This document shows positions 1 through 9,407 of a stretch of 64,000 nt of DNA, one piece after another. A program made the position numbers and the translations under genes. The notes under the pieces were generated by a model. The model was not told the origin of the DNA and searched no databases. It saw only the letters and a list, made by a program, of their open reading frames with translations. The stretch's first letter is position 1, and each line of letters starts with the position of its first letter. This stretch comes from Stutzerimonas chloritidismutans AW-1 (GTDB lineage Bacteria; Pseudomonadota; Gammaproteobacteria; Pseudomonadales; Pseudomonadaceae), in contig NZ_AOFQ01000041.1 in assembly GCF_000495915.1 (NCBI RefSeq), forward strand, positions 1 to 64,000. The letters run 5' to 3'.

Positions 1-12
1 TTCCTCCCGCCG

Positions 13-993
13 TTAGCTCAGCTTGAACATTTCAGCGTGTTTAAAGCCGATCAGGGTGTCCATCAGCTCACTGTCTTTACCGTCTGCCTTGGCCTGACGG
101 GCCTCGGCCAGGGTATCCAGCACTTCTCCTACTCTGGGGCCAAACAGGCTTTCCAGATAAGACAAGGGGATCCGCGACTCCTCGAGTTGTTCACCATTGG
201 GGCCGAACTTGGGTGGTGACATCGGTGGTACGTAGAACACGTTGGGCTGCGTCCCCCACTCCGCATGCAGCGGCAAGGCAACCTTGTACTTTTCTACCAG
301 CAAATGGATGGGACCTGCTTCATCATCACGATAGCCTATCCAGCGAATGCGCCCTACACACTGCTGGGCACAGGCGGTGGGCAACCCCTTTTCAATGCGC
401 GGATAGCAGAAGATGCACTTCTCGGACTTTGAGATTTGCTCATTGAAGTAGATTTTTTTGTAGGGGCAGGCGTTGACGCAATAGCGATAACCGCGACAAC
501 GCTCCTGATCCACCAGTACGATTCCGTCTTCCTGGCGCTTGTAAATGGCGTTGCGCGAGCAGGCCGCCAAACAGGCCGGGTTGGCGCAGTGGTTACACAA
601 GCGTGGCAGGTAGAAGTAGTAACTGTTCGGGTAGTCGCCTTCACCCTCGTCCTCATCCCAGTTGGCACCCCAGGTTGGTTTGACGTGAGGACGCAGCCAG
701 GGGTCGGTACCTGTCATCAGTGCTTCTTCGTAGTTGTATTCCCAGGGAATACCGTAGTCTTCCTGGCTTGGTTGCTTGCCTAAACGCAAGGCACCGTCTT
801 TGTCGAAGCCACCGCCCATGTTCTGATAATCACGGGGATAGCCTTTACCCGGCATCGTTTCCACGTTATTCCAGTACATGAATTCGCGGCCATTACGGTT
901 GGTCCACATCAACTTGCACGCGGCAGTACAGGTCTGGCAACCAATGCATTTGTTTAAATCTAAAACCATGCTGAGCTGGCGCTTAACAGTCAT
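13..993 (-). CDS. clrB: Chlorate reductase beta (iron-sulfur) subunit
   Basis: This 326-aa protein is the electron-transfer subunit of a periplasmic type II DMSO-reductase-family enzyme. It carries electrons from a haem b subunit through four Fe-S clusters to the molybdenum subunit. The ferredoxin-like Cys clusters are visible: CIGCQTCTAACK near residues 16-27, CNHCANPACLAAC near 133-145, then CRGYRYCVNACP and CIFC. In one motif a Tyr stands where a fourth Cys would be (CRGYRYC); in relatives this marks a [3Fe-4S] cluster. It has no signal peptide, as expected of a subunit exported with its Tat-bearing partner. It follows clrA after 12 bases. clrD and clrC would follow to the left, outside the window. 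Relatives such as selenate, perchlorate and ethylbenzene enzymes have the same fold; the chlorate assignment rests on the nearby cld. Confidence 0.88.
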   Translation of the reverse strand: MTVKRQLSMVLDLNKCIGCQTCTAACKLMWTNRNGREFMYWNNVETMPGKGYPRDYQNMGGGFDKDGALRLGKQPSQEDYGIPWEYNYEEALMTGTDPWLRPHVKPTWGANWDEDEGEGDYPNSYYFYLPRLCNHCANPACLAACSRNAIYKRQEDGIVLVDQERCRGYRYCVNACPYKKIYFNEQISKSEKCIFCYPRIEKGLPTACAQQCVGRIRWIGYRDDEAGPIHLLVEKYKVALPLHAEWGTQPNVFYVPPMSPPKFGPNGEQLEESRIPLSYLESLFGPRVGEVLDTLAEARQAKADGKDSELMDTLIGFKHAEMFKLS

Positions 994-1005
994 AATAATT
1001 TCCTC

Positions 1006-3780
1006 TTAAACGGCACGTGGGTCGTTAATGTCTTCCGGCTTCGCCAGTTCAATGTCGTAGCTTGATTCATGAATGTGCTGGTTGGCGTTCCATCTGCCGT
1101 AAACGTACCTCAGGTGCCCCCAGTTACCCACCAGCTCCAGTGGTTGCAAGAATATGGCGTGGGAAATGTTCATATTTCTGCGCTTGATGTACTGATGCGG
1201 CTCCCAGCCGTGCTCCATCATGATCGAGTCGGCAGGAATGCTCGGATAGAACTTCGCCTGAGCAAAAAAGTCACCGTTGCCGTTAAACAGCCGTACCGTG
1301 TCACCGTCCTTGATACCTTTTTGTGCTGCCAGTTTCGGGTTGATGTAGATATTCGGTTCGCCACGCTGCAAACGCAGCAGGTATTTATTACTGCGCCAGT
1401 TGGAGTGGATACCCCAGCGTGCGTGTGGCGAGTAGAACTTCAATGGGTAGTTGGATGCCTTAGGCCCGGCGTGCAAACGCGCGGTGGGCACTGTGGACTT
1501 CAACTTCTCAAACCACGGGTGGTCACAATAGAAGGTGATACGACCGGTCAAGGTATCGTAGGGCTCCTTGCCATCGGTTTGTGCGGTGAACGGGTTATAA
1601 CCTTCATCTGGCTTTAACGGCTGGTTCAGGCCCGCATGCTCATTCATCACAATGAAGCCTTTTTCGGCAGCTTCCTCGATGGTGACACCACCGAATTCCG
1701 GCGAATCTTCGATGATATGTTTCAGTACATCGTAATCGGTATTGAGCGCGCCATTACGGGTAAAGTCGTCGTGAATGGTATGCAGATCACGGGTAACATC
1801 ACCATCCTGAATCGGGCCTATACCGCGCGCAATGGCTCTTTCCTGAATTTTTTTGGTCAGCAGCGCCATGATTTCCCAGTCTGGCTTTGACTCACCGACC
1901 GGCTCTACCGGGCGGGTGAAAATGTTGGCAAAGCGGTGAAAGCCCTGGGTGCGTATATCCCAGGCTTCATAATGGCTGGCCGCCGGCAGCACGTAATCTG
2001 CCCACTCGGCGGTGGAGTCCATGCGCACGTTAATGTTCACATACAACTCTTCAGCCTGGCGTAAGTGCTCTTCGCGGTACTTTTCCGACATCTTGTTACG
2101 ACGGAAAGTGTTGTCCGCGATGGAAATCATGCCTTTGATTTCGCCGTAGTACGGCATCCAGCCTTTTTCGATGGATTCGTTCATCATCTCTTCCATCTCA
2201 TCGAGATCGAAGCCGACGCGCTCTTTTAGTTTTTTGTTATCGAAATGGTTACGGGCACCTTCCATCATGCCGCCACGCAAAAACTCACCCAAACCACCGG
2301 CTTCCTTGCGCGCTGACTTCTTGCCTTCAAAGCCCGCCAATTCCGACAAGCGTGGGTGATTCCACGACACCACCCAGGAGGTATCCAAACCACCGGTACG
2401 ACCACCATGTCCAGTCAGTGCCAGGGTTAATGCATAGCCCCAGCAGGTGTACAAGCAGTTGGAGTAACTTGAAGTCATAAAGCCCAGCATGATGATGGCT
2501 TTTTTAGCCGCCGCCAGATGACGGGCTTCCTGGCGCACAATATCCGGGTGAATATTGGTCTCTTCCTGGGTTTTTTCCGGAGTGTACTTGGCGGCTTCTT
2601 TTTTAACCTGTTCAAATACCGTGGTGACCGAAATGCCTTCTACCTCGAAGGTGCCCTCAATGGCCGGATCGACATTACCCAACTTAAGGGTCTTGTCTTC
2701 ATCGCCCATAGTGCCTTTCGCTTTTACTGCTTGCTGGCTGTTCAGATCCCAGTGGTAGAACACCTGATCAGAACCGCCTTCCACCAGATCCGCTTCACGC
2801 AGCAGCTTACCGTTGTCGGTACGCACCAGCATCGGCAAGTCGGTTTGCTCTTTCATAAACTCAGGTTTGAACAGCTTCTCGGCAATGATCACGTTGACAA
2901 ATGACATGGCCAAGAATGGATCACTCCCTTGATGGATCGGCATCCACAGATCGGTGTGAATAGCACTGGGGTTGTAATCCGGTGCGGTACTGGTGATGCG
3001 TGCGCCATTGTATTTGGCTTCCCAGATATAGTGGGCATCCGGGATACGGGTGGCGTTCGGGTTAATCATGCCGAGCATTATGTAGTCGGCATCAAACCAG
3101 GCATCGGAGGTGAAACTTTCCATCGGGTTACCGTACGCCAGATGCGCACCGGTAATCAAATCTCCCACCGCGGCAACATGGTCCAGTTGAATACCACCGA
3201 CCAGCGCAGCAAAGCGTGCAGGGCCGGCGTAACGGACCATAGACTTGTTACCCGAACCTTGGTGAGTTTTCAGCTTGCCAGGGCCGTGTTTGACAAAAAT
3301 ATCGATGATTTTGTCAGCCACTTCTTCAGTGGCCTGATCCCAGGAAATTCGCTGCCACTTGCCTTCACCACGTTCGCCGGCACGTTTCAATGGATAGCGT
3401 AAGCGGTCAGCTTCGTACATGGAGGTGGAGTGAATCGCACCTTTTTGGCAGCCTCGAGGGTTGGCATCCGGGATGTTTTCGTGAACCTGTGGGTATTTGG
3501 CAATCTGTTCTTCGCGGACCACGATGCCATCTTTAACGTAGACGTTCCAGGCGCAGTTACCCATGCAGTTGATACAGTGTGCCGCGTGGCCGACGGAGTC
3601 CCACGTCCACTCGTTGCGATATAAATCTTCCCAGTCACGATAGGGATATTCGCTGGCCAGGGTCTCGCCCACGGGTTCAAGGCGGTTTAGTCCCCAGACG
3701 TTACCACTCAGCATGACGCCCGCCCCCGTCACGCTCAGCCCTTTAAGAAAATCCCGGCGCTTCAGTTTCCACATTCCCAT
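1006..3780 (-). CDS. clrA: Chlorate reductase alpha (molybdopterin) subunit
   Basis: This 924-aa catalytic subunit should bind bis-MGD molybdenum and one [4Fe-4S] cluster and reduce chlorate to chlorite in the periplasm. The start is ATG at 3780 because GAGGAG lies six bases upstream; a longer reading from 3822 lacks this. The N terminus then has a twin-arginine signal (KRRDFLKG at residues 6-13) followed by a hydrophobic stretch. The Fe-S ligand region follows (HCINCMGNCAWN, then NPRGCQKG). The body carries family motifs such as IPDAHYIWEAKYNGAR and SPHARWGIHSNWRS, with a molybdopterin-dinucleotide-binding C terminus. It leads a leftward operon with clrB. It is clearly related to perchlorate and selenate reductase subunits; the substrate is inferred from context. 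Confidence 0.87.
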   Translation of the reverse strand: MGMWKLKRRDFLKGLSVTGAGVMLSGNVWGLNRLEPVGETLASEYPYRDWEDLYRNEWTWDSVGHAAHCINCMGNCAWNVYVKDGIVVREEQIAKYPQVHENIPDANPRGCQKGAIHSTSMYEADRLRYPLKRAGERGEGKWQRISWDQATEEVADKIIDIFVKHGPGKLKTHQGSGNKSMVRYAGPARFAALVGGIQLDHVAAVGDLITGAHLAYGNPMESFTSDAWFDADYIMLGMINPNATRIPDAHYIWEAKYNGARITSTAPDYNPSAIHTDLWMPIHQGSDPFLAMSFVNVIIAEKLFKPEFMKEQTDLPMLVRTDNGKLLREADLVEGGSDQVFYHWDLNSQQAVKAKGTMGDEDKTLKLGNVDPAIEGTFEVEGISVTTVFEQVKKEAAKYTPEKTQEETNIHPDIVRQEARHLAAAKKAIIMLGFMTSSYSNCLYTCWGYALTLALTGHGGRTGGLDTSWVVSWNHPRLSELAGFEGKKSARKEAGGLGEFLRGGMMEGARNHFDNKKLKERVGFDLDEMEEMMNESIEKGWMPYYGEIKGMISIADNTFRRNKMSEKYREEHLRQAEELYVNINVRMDSTAEWADYVLPAASHYEAWDIRTQGFHRFANIFTRPVEPVGESKPDWEIMALLTKKIQERAIARGIGPIQDGDVTRDLHTIHDDFTRNGALNTDYDVLKHIIEDSPEFGGVTIEEAAEKGFIVMNEHAGLNQPLKPDEGYNPFTAQTDGKEPYDTLTGRITFYCDHPWFEKLKSTVPTARLHAGPKASNYPLKFYSPHARWGIHSNWRSNKYLLRLQRGEPNIYINPKLAAQKGIKDGDTVRLFNGNGDFFAQAKFYPSIPADSIMMEHGWEPHQYIKRRNMNISHAIFLQPLELVGNWGHLRYVYGRWNANQHIHESSYDIELAKPEDINDPRAV

Positions 3781-4041
3781 GGTTTTCTCCTCATCGACGA
3801 TGATGCCGACGTGCCGGGACAATCCGGTGACGGCGTGCAGGTGACAGTGACGTCACCGTCTATTTGGTGTGTTGGTGTGTTTGGCCAAGACTCCTGGCGT
3901 GGGAGCCAGCCATACAGATGTCGATAGCTCTGCAGACAGCTCCCGGTATCAAGAGGGATTCAGTATTCATAAACAATAGCAACGGGAACGCGTTCCTGTG
4001 GAACGCACCCCCGTCGTATCATTTTTTTCTTGGTCCGCTAA
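3781..4041 (-). promoter_or_regulatory. clr operon leader and control region
   Basis: This 261-base region between clrA and the IS5-type element holds no gene. It contains GTGAC repeats ending in the perfect palindrome GTGACGTCAC (3847-3856), and a set of GGAACGC/GCGTTCC half-sites at 3985-4006. I found no TTGAT-N4-ATCAA box and no convincing sigma70 promoter. The IS5 insertion at 4042 may have cut off distal promoter elements. Confidence 0.5.
3985..4006. promoter_or_regulatory. Candidate operator, three GGAACGC half-sites
   Basis: GGAACGC occurs at 3985-3991 and 4000-4006, and its complement GCGTTCC at 3990-3996. This makes a perfect 12-base palindrome (3985-3996) overlapping a 7-3-7 inverted repeat (3990-4006). 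The site lies about 205 bases upstream of clrA, so it could bind a regulator of the chlorate operon. No candidate regulator is in view. Confidence 0.4.
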
Positions 4042-5233
4042 GGAAGGTCTGAAGTAGCCCTGTATTTCCGGTCGACTTCAGCCCTCGCTGCTTTTGAAAG
4101 CGGGCCGCCGATCAAAATCGACCAGGTAACCCGCTCAGTTCTCCGTTTTTGGCCGCCGCGAGCACCTCGCAGCAGCCATTTTCCGCATTACAGGCGTACC
4201 TCTCCTGCGGTAGTCAGCAAATGTCGGCGCGCCATCCATAGGTTTGACAGCGCGAACAGCGTCACCAGCTGAGCGGTGTTCTTGGCCAGGCCACGGAAGC
4301 GCACCTTCACGTAACCGAACTGGCGCTTGATCACTCGAAACGGGTGCTCGACCTTCGCTCGCACTTGTGCCTTGGCCTTCTCGATCTTGCGCTTGGCTTT
4401 GTACAGGGCGCTGCGTTTATCGAGCTTCTTGTAGGTGCTGCGGCGTGCTGCGACCTGCCAGATCACTTCGCGGCCAGCATGTTCGGGGCGCTTTTCGACG
4501 CCGGTGTAGCCGGCATCGGCGCAGACGACGTTCTCTTCACCATGCAGTAGTTTGTCGACCTGGGTGACATCCGCCACGTTTGCCGCCGTGCCGACCACGC
4601 TGTGCACCAGCCCCGACTCGTCATCCACACCGATGTGGGCCTTCATGCCGAAGTAGTACTGGTTGCCCTTCTTGGTCTGGTGCATCTCCGGATCGCGCTT
4701 GCTGTCCTGGTTCTTGGTCGAGCTGGGCGCGTGGATCAGTGTGGCATCGACGATAGTGCCCTGGCGCAGCGACAGGCCGCGATCCCCCAGGTAGCCATTG
4801 ATTACGCCGAGGATGCCGGCTGCCAGCTCATGTTTCTCCAGCAAGCGACGGAAGTTGAGGATGGTGGTTTCGTCGGGAATGCGCTCCAGGCTCAGCCCGG
4901 CGAACTGACGCAGGATGGTCGTCTCGTAGAGCGCTTCTTCCATGGCCGGGTCGCTGTAGCCGAACCAGTTCTGCATCAGATGGATACGTAACATGGCCAT
5001 CAGCGGATAGGCTGGACGACCACCTTCACCCTTTGGGTAGTGTGGCTCGATCAGGGCAATCAATCCCTTCCACGGCACCACCTGATCCATCTCGATCAGG
5101 AACAATTCCTTACGGGTCTGCTTGCGCTTGCCGGCGTACTCGGCGTCGGCGAAGGTCATCTGCTTCATGGAAAAACTCGGCTGGCGGGATCGGCGTATTT
5201 CACCAGATTCGGGAAGTCTTTTTCAGACCATCC
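4042..5233. mobile_element. IS5-family insertion sequence
   Basis: This 1192-base element is bounded by imperfect inverted repeats: GGAAGGTCTGAA at the left end and GGATGGTCTGAA read inward from the right end. It is flanked on both sides by CTAA (4038-4041 and 5234-5237), a target duplication of the YTAR type usual for IS5. It carries one leftward transposase gene. It sits between the diverging clrA and cytochrome c genes and so separates their shared control region. Confidence 0.9.
4188..5168 (-). CDS. IS5-family transposase
   Basis: This intact 326-aa DDE transposase has an N-terminal IS5-type domain (FAGLSLERIPDETTILNFRR near residues 90-110). The catalytic region is visible: first Asp in GTIVDATLI, second in VVCADAGYTG, and the Glu in AKVEHPFRVIKRQFGY near the C terminus, the Y-R-E signature of the group. 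It fills most of the 1.2-kb element, is the usual length and shows no frameshift, so the IS may be active. It acts on the element's own ends and has no role in chlorate metabolism, apart from what its insertion does to neighbouring promoters. Confidence 0.95.
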   Translation of the reverse strand: MKQMTFADAEYAGKRKQTRKELFLIEMDQVVPWKGLIALIEPHYPKGEGGRPAYPLMAMLRIHLMQNWFGYSDPAMEEALYETTILRQFAGLSLERIPDETTILNFRRLLEKHELAAGILGVINGYLGDRGLSLRQGTIVDATLIHAPSSTKNQDSKRDPEMHQTKKGNQYYFGMKAHIGVDDESGLVHSVVGTAANVADVTQVDKLLHGEENVVCADAGYTGVEKRPEHAGREVIWQVAARRSTYKKLDKRSALYKAKRKIEKAKAQVRAKVEHPFRVIKRQFGYVKVRFRGLAKNTAQLVTLFALSNLWMARRHLLTTAGEVRL

Positions 5234-5312
5234 CTAATGGTGGCCAGCCTACATCTAAACAGAGCCGTCCTCCATCGCTTAGCCGCCGTCATCACGGCTT
5301 TTTCAACTTCAT

Positions 5313-5326
5313 TTGACCAAGATCAA
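5313..5326. promoter_or_regulatory. Candidate ANR/FNR box
   Basis: TTGAC-CAAG-ATCAA matches the FNR/ANR consensus TTGAT-N4-ATCAA with one mismatch. It lies 108 bases upstream of the cytochrome c gene, in the stretch between the IS5-type element and that gene (5238-5433), which holds no other recognisable feature. Oxygen-limited activation would fit chlorate respiration. Binding is inferred from sequence alone. Confidence 0.5.
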
Positions 5327-5433
5327 CAGAGCCGTATTTAGCGCTAACCAAGGCTTGCAAAAGGGGCCTGCAACGTTCCTAATAAATTCATGGATATGGT
5401 TGTCGAAGTACTGTCACTATAAAGGGAAACAAA

Positions 5434-5760
5434 ATGTCGAATAACTGGGTAAAAGGGTCTGTTGCCGCGGTATTGCTGGGGATGATGGCGCAATCGGGGT
5501 TGGTTATGGCCGCAGGGGATGCCGCAGCCGGAGCGCAGAAAGTAGCGGTCTGTGCCGCCTGCCATGGCGCTAACGGCACGTCGGCGGTAAATATCTATCC
5601 CAATCTTGCCGGTCAATGGGCGCCCTATCTCGAGAGTGCACTCAAGGCCTATCGGGCAGGTGAGCGTACTGGTGGCATGACGGCCATGATGGCCCCGCAG
5701 GCCGCCAATTTAAGTGATGAGGATATTGCTGATATTGCGGCCTTTTACAGCGAGCAATAA
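5434..5760 (+). CDS. Class I c-type cytochrome of the chlorate module
   Basis: This 108-aa protein has an N-terminal signal peptide (residues 1 to about 27, cleaved near VMAAG), one haem c site CAACH at residues 40-44, and Met residues near 80-86 that could supply the sixth ligand. Length and motifs fit the c553/c4-like class of small periplasmic electron carriers. It lies between the IS5-type element and cld and reads with cld. A cytochrome in this position suggests it feeds the periplasmic chlorate reductase, or links it to the respiratory chain; that role is inferred from position only. The start ATG follows AAAGGGAAACAAA. I cannot assign an established gene symbol. Confidence 0.85.
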   Translation: MSNNWVKGSVAAVLLGMMAQSGLVMAAGDAAAGAQKVAVCAACHGANGTSAVNIYPNLAGQWAPYLESALKAYRAGERTGGMTAMMAPQAANLSDEDIADIAAFYSEQ

Positions 5761-5955
5761 CAGCGGTTTTTAGGGTCTGTTGACCTTGCGCCAGGCAAAG
5801 AGGTAAAAGAAAGGTGGCAACCCAGTTTTTTGTTGCTTTGACAGAGCTGGCTGAACAATTTGTGACGGCCCATCTGCAACACGTGTGCTGCGGGAAATTG
5901 ATTCATAGATTCAGTTAGCCAAGAGGTTTTATGTATGAAAACACCAATTTTTTAG

Positions 5956-6846
<891 letters not shown>

Positions 6847-6850
6847 ACGG

Positions 6851-6888
6851 CAAGGCTGTTCCTCCCATGCGCGCCTGGAACAGCCTTG
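6851..6888 (+). terminator. Hairpin after cld
   Basis: CAAGGCTGTTCC (6851-6862) pairs with GGAACAGCCTTG (6877-6888), a perfect 12-bp stem five bases after the cld stop. No T-run follows directly. Confidence 0.6.
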
Positions 6889-6892
6889 TCTC

Positions 6893-6921
6893 GCGATCCT
6901 TGGGCCAGACCCAAGGATCGC
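6893..6921 (+). terminator. Second hairpin after cld
   Basis: GCGATCCTTGGG (6893-6904) pairs with CCCAAGGATCGC (6910-6921) around a five-base loop. With the preceding stem it forms a tandem stop for cld transcription, though no long T-run is present. Confidence 0.55.
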
Positions 6922-7049
6922 CATACCCCAGTATTTGAGCATTTGAGAGTCTGAAGCTCACCTTGCTCGTTTCAGATCGCCGAGTAACCGACTCGCTATT
7001 ATGCATGCCAATTAAATGACAAACATTCTCAAATCGCTGCGCCAACCAA

Positions 7050-7382
7050 GCACTAAGCGTTATCTACTACCCGCTGGACAAGACCTCAGCGTTCCAGCCT
7101 TATGTCGGTGCCGGCATCAACTACACTTGGTTCTTCGACACCGAACTGAGCAGCAGCGCCGAGGACAAAGGTTTTAGCGGACTGGACATGAAGGACTCTT
7201 GGGGCCTGGCCGCTCAAGTTGGCATGGACTATATGCTGACCGACAACATCATGCTGAACGCTCAGCTTCGCTATATCGACATCGACACGACCGGCACCAC
7301 TTACTTGGCTGGCGACAAAGTCAAAGTCGACGTAGACGTCGACCCCTTCGTCTACATGGTCGGTCTCGGCTACAAGTTCTGA
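7050..7382 (+). pseudogene. OmpW-family porin, 3' fragment
   Basis: About 110 C-terminal codons of an OmpW-type eight-stranded outer-membrane barrel are readable, from IYYPLD through FQPYVGAGINYTWFFD to the terminal aromatic motif MVGLGYKF. No start, signal peptide or first strands exist upstream: the frame becomes unrelated just before 7050, where the sequence coming from the chlorate module ends. The remaining part has no stops and ends normally, so the break looks recent. The gene was probably cut when the chlorate module entered, leaving a non-functional remnant. Confidence 0.85.
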
Positions 7383-7413
7383 CGTAACCGGCCCAGCCGG
7401 ATCGCAGACAGAC

Positions 7414-7436
7414 AAAAGGCGCCTAGGGCGCCTTTT
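7414..7436. terminator. Bidirectional terminator, ompW remnant / epimerase
   Basis: AAAAGGCGCC and GGCGCCTTTT form a 10-bp stem with a three-base loop, and A/T runs serve both strands. It lies between the convergent ompW remnant and the leftward epimerase gene. Confidence 0.85.
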
Positions 7437-7456
7437 GTGTTTTCAGAGTTTGCAAC

Positions 7457-8386
7457 CTACAAACCCAACAGCTTCGCCAACCCTTCCCGCATGCCGGTCG
7501 GCGGTTCCGGCAGACGATAGCGCTGCACTAGCCGGGCATTATTCGCCCGCGAATGACGAATATCCCCCGGCCGCGCGGCCTGATAGCTCACCTCGGGAAG
7601 CCCGCCCAACACGTCACCGATCGCCGCCAGCAGCTGATTCAGCGAAGTGGCCTGATTCAGCCCAACATTCACCGCGCCCTCCACCGCCTCGGGCGACTCC
7701 AGCGCCTGCACCAACACCTCGACCAGATCGGCAACGTAGAGAAAATCGCGCGTCTGCTCGCCATCGCCGAACACCGCAATCGGCAAACCCTTCTGCGCCC
7801 GCTCGGTGAAGATGCTGATCACCCCGGAATACGGTGACGATGGATCCTGCCGCGGCCCGAAGATATTGAAGAAACGGAACACCACCGGCTCCAGACCATG
7901 CTGGCGCCGATAGAAATCCAGGTAGTGCTCGCTGGCTAGCTTGTCCGCGGCGTAGGGTGTCAGGGGCGCCTTCGGTGTGTCCTCATCGATAGCATGGCCT
8001 TCGCCGTTGTTGCCATAGACCGCTGCGCTCGAGGCAAACAGCACACGCTTCACACCCGACTCGCGCATCGCCTCGCACAGATTCAGCGTGCCAATCAGGT
8101 TGCTCTGGTGCGTACCGAATGGATCATCCACCGACGCCTGCACCGACGCCACCGCGGCCAGATGCACCACCGCCCGACATCCCTGCACCGCACGACGCAC
8201 GCTATCGGCATCGGCGACATCGCCGACGATCAGCTCCACGCGTGCATCTTGCGGCAGGTTTTCGCGCTTGCCGGTCGAGAGATTGTCCAGCACACGAACG
8301 GCATAGCCGCGCGCCAGCAACGCATCGACCAGGTTCGATCCAATGAACCCGGCACCGCCGGTGACTAGAATCGGGGCATCAGCCAT
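7457..8386 (-). CDS. NAD-dependent epimerase (UDP-glucose 4-epimerase-like)
   Basis: This 309-aa extended short-chain dehydrogenase/reductase probably alters a nucleotide sugar for surface polysaccharide. It has the NAD motif TGGAGFIG at residues 9-16, the active-site SSAAVYG (near 118-124) and the YxxxK pair in PYAADK. The start is ATG at 8386 (MADAPILVTGG); a longer reading to 8521 only overlaps the gene before it. Its first eight bases overlap the end of the upstream gene (ATGGCTGA), so the two are translationally coupled. The exact sugar substrate cannot be told from sequence. Confidence 0.85.
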   Translation of the reverse strand: MADAPILVTGGAGFIGSNLVDALLARGYAVRVLDNLSTGKRENLPQDARVELIVGDVADADSVRRAVQGCRAVVHLAAVASVQASVDDPFGTHQSNLIGTLNLCEAMRESGVKRVLFASSAAVYGNNGEGHAIDEDTPKAPLTPYAADKLASEHYLDFYRRQHGLEPVVFRFFNIFGPRQDPSSPYSGVISIFTERAQKGLPIAVFGDGEQTRDFLYVADLVEVLVQALESPEAVEGAVNVGLNQATSLNQLLAAIGDVLGGLPEVSYQAARPGDIRHSRANNARLVQRYRLPEPPTGMREGLAKLLGL

Positions 8387-9263
8387 GACGGTAATAGCGC
8401 TCCAACAGGCTCGGCAACCCGGTGCGCCAGGCGCGAGGCTTGATGCCGAAAGTGGTGAAAATCTTCTTGCAGGCGAGTACGCCGTGCTGCGCTTCGGCTG
8501 CGGCATCCGAACAGGCGGCATGCGCCACGGCCGTCAGATTCGCCGTTGTGACGTCGCGATACTTGCCGGCCTCGCCGAGCAACGCCTGGGCGACCAGCAA
8601 CGGGGTGGAGGCCTCATGTCCGCCGTAGTGATAGGTACCCCACAGCGGAGCCTGGCAGTCGAGCTGCTTCAATACCGCAAGGATCACACGCGCGGCATCG
8701 TCGACAGGTGTCGGATTGCCGCGCCGGTCATCCGCCAGCAGTATCGCCTCGCTCTGCTCGAGTCGTTGCAGCACTCGCCCTAGAACACCGTCCCGACTGT
8801 CATCGAGCAACCAGCCAAAACGCAGCAGGACATGTCGCGGGCATAGCGAACGCACACTCTGCTCGATGCGCCAAAGCGCCCTGCCTCGTGCATCCAGCGG
8901 CGCCACTTCGTCCTTTTCGCTATAAGCCGTGGTTCGGGCACCGTCGAATACCCGGTAGCTCGATGGCTGCAACAGGACGAAATCATGGTGCTGACAGAGT
9001 TCGGCGAGCCGCTCGACCGCACGTTCCTGTGCGGCGAGCGCCGGCTCGTTGGGCTGTCCGCTCTGGAACCAGTCGTAATAGTAGGCAAGGTTGACCACGA
9101 CATCCGGACGGTTGTCGTCGAGCAACTGGGTAAGACTGGCGGCGTCCCAGCCCTGAGCGGGCGGTCGCGGTGCGAGGAAGCCGATGTCTTCCTCGGCGCC
9201 GAGGCGGATGAGCGCCTGGCCCAGGGCATTGCCGCCGCCCAACAGCATCAGGCGCATTCGCAT
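8379..9263 (-). CDS. RmlD-like sugar nucleotide reductase
   Basis: This 294-aa protein has an N-terminal Rossmann motif (LMLLGGGNALGQAL) and an overall layout like dTDP-4-dehydrorhamnose reductase. The core pattern is DVVVNLAYYYDW, then PSSYRVFDG, then an RFGWLLDD segment. It lacks a clean YxxxK pair where the catalytic site should be, so its activity may differ from RmlD. It is first in a two-gene operon with the epimerase. The start could be ATG at 9263 or 9257. Its upstream region (9264-9396) is only 130 bases long and ends at the attachment site of the integrative element, so the promoter must lie there or come from the element. Confidence 0.75.
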   Translation of the reverse strand: MRMRLMLLGGGNALGQALIRLGAEEDIGFLAPRPPAQGWDAASLTQLLDDNRPDVVVNLAYYYDWFQSGQPNEPALAAQERAVERLAELCQHHDFVLLQPSSYRVFDGARTTAYSEKDEVAPLDARGRALWRIEQSVRSLCPRHVLLRFGWLLDDSRDGVLGRVLQRLEQSEAILLADDRRGNPTPVDDAARVILAVLKQLDCQAPLWGTYHYGGHEASTPLLVAQALLGEAGKYRDVTTANLTAVAHAACSDAAAEAQHGVLACKKIFTTFGIKPRAWRTGLPSLLERYYRHG

Positions 9264-9393
9264 TCAGATAACTCTAGAAGGGCAATGAGCACCTGACACC
9301 CAAGCAACATATAAAATCCTTTGTCTTTCAGCAACTTGCAGCACATAACCGCATTCTCGTAAATAATTTTGTAAATTTTTAGACGTTAGAGCG

Positions 9394-9407
9394 CCTAAAA
9401 CTTTACG
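9394..9407. other. Left attachment site of the integrative element
   Basis: CCTAAAAC (9394-9401) is followed by TTTAC and G. AAAACTTTACG (9397-9407) is identical to the sequence at 26187-26197 beside the recombinase genes. The outer arm CCTAAAAC is the exact reverse complement of the outer arm GTTTTAGG at the right end. Confidence 0.75.

Noticed and set aside
3864-4052. Rightward frame between clrA and the IS5-type element
   Set aside because: It runs into the IS end and has no recognisable domain; it overlaps the putative clr control region.
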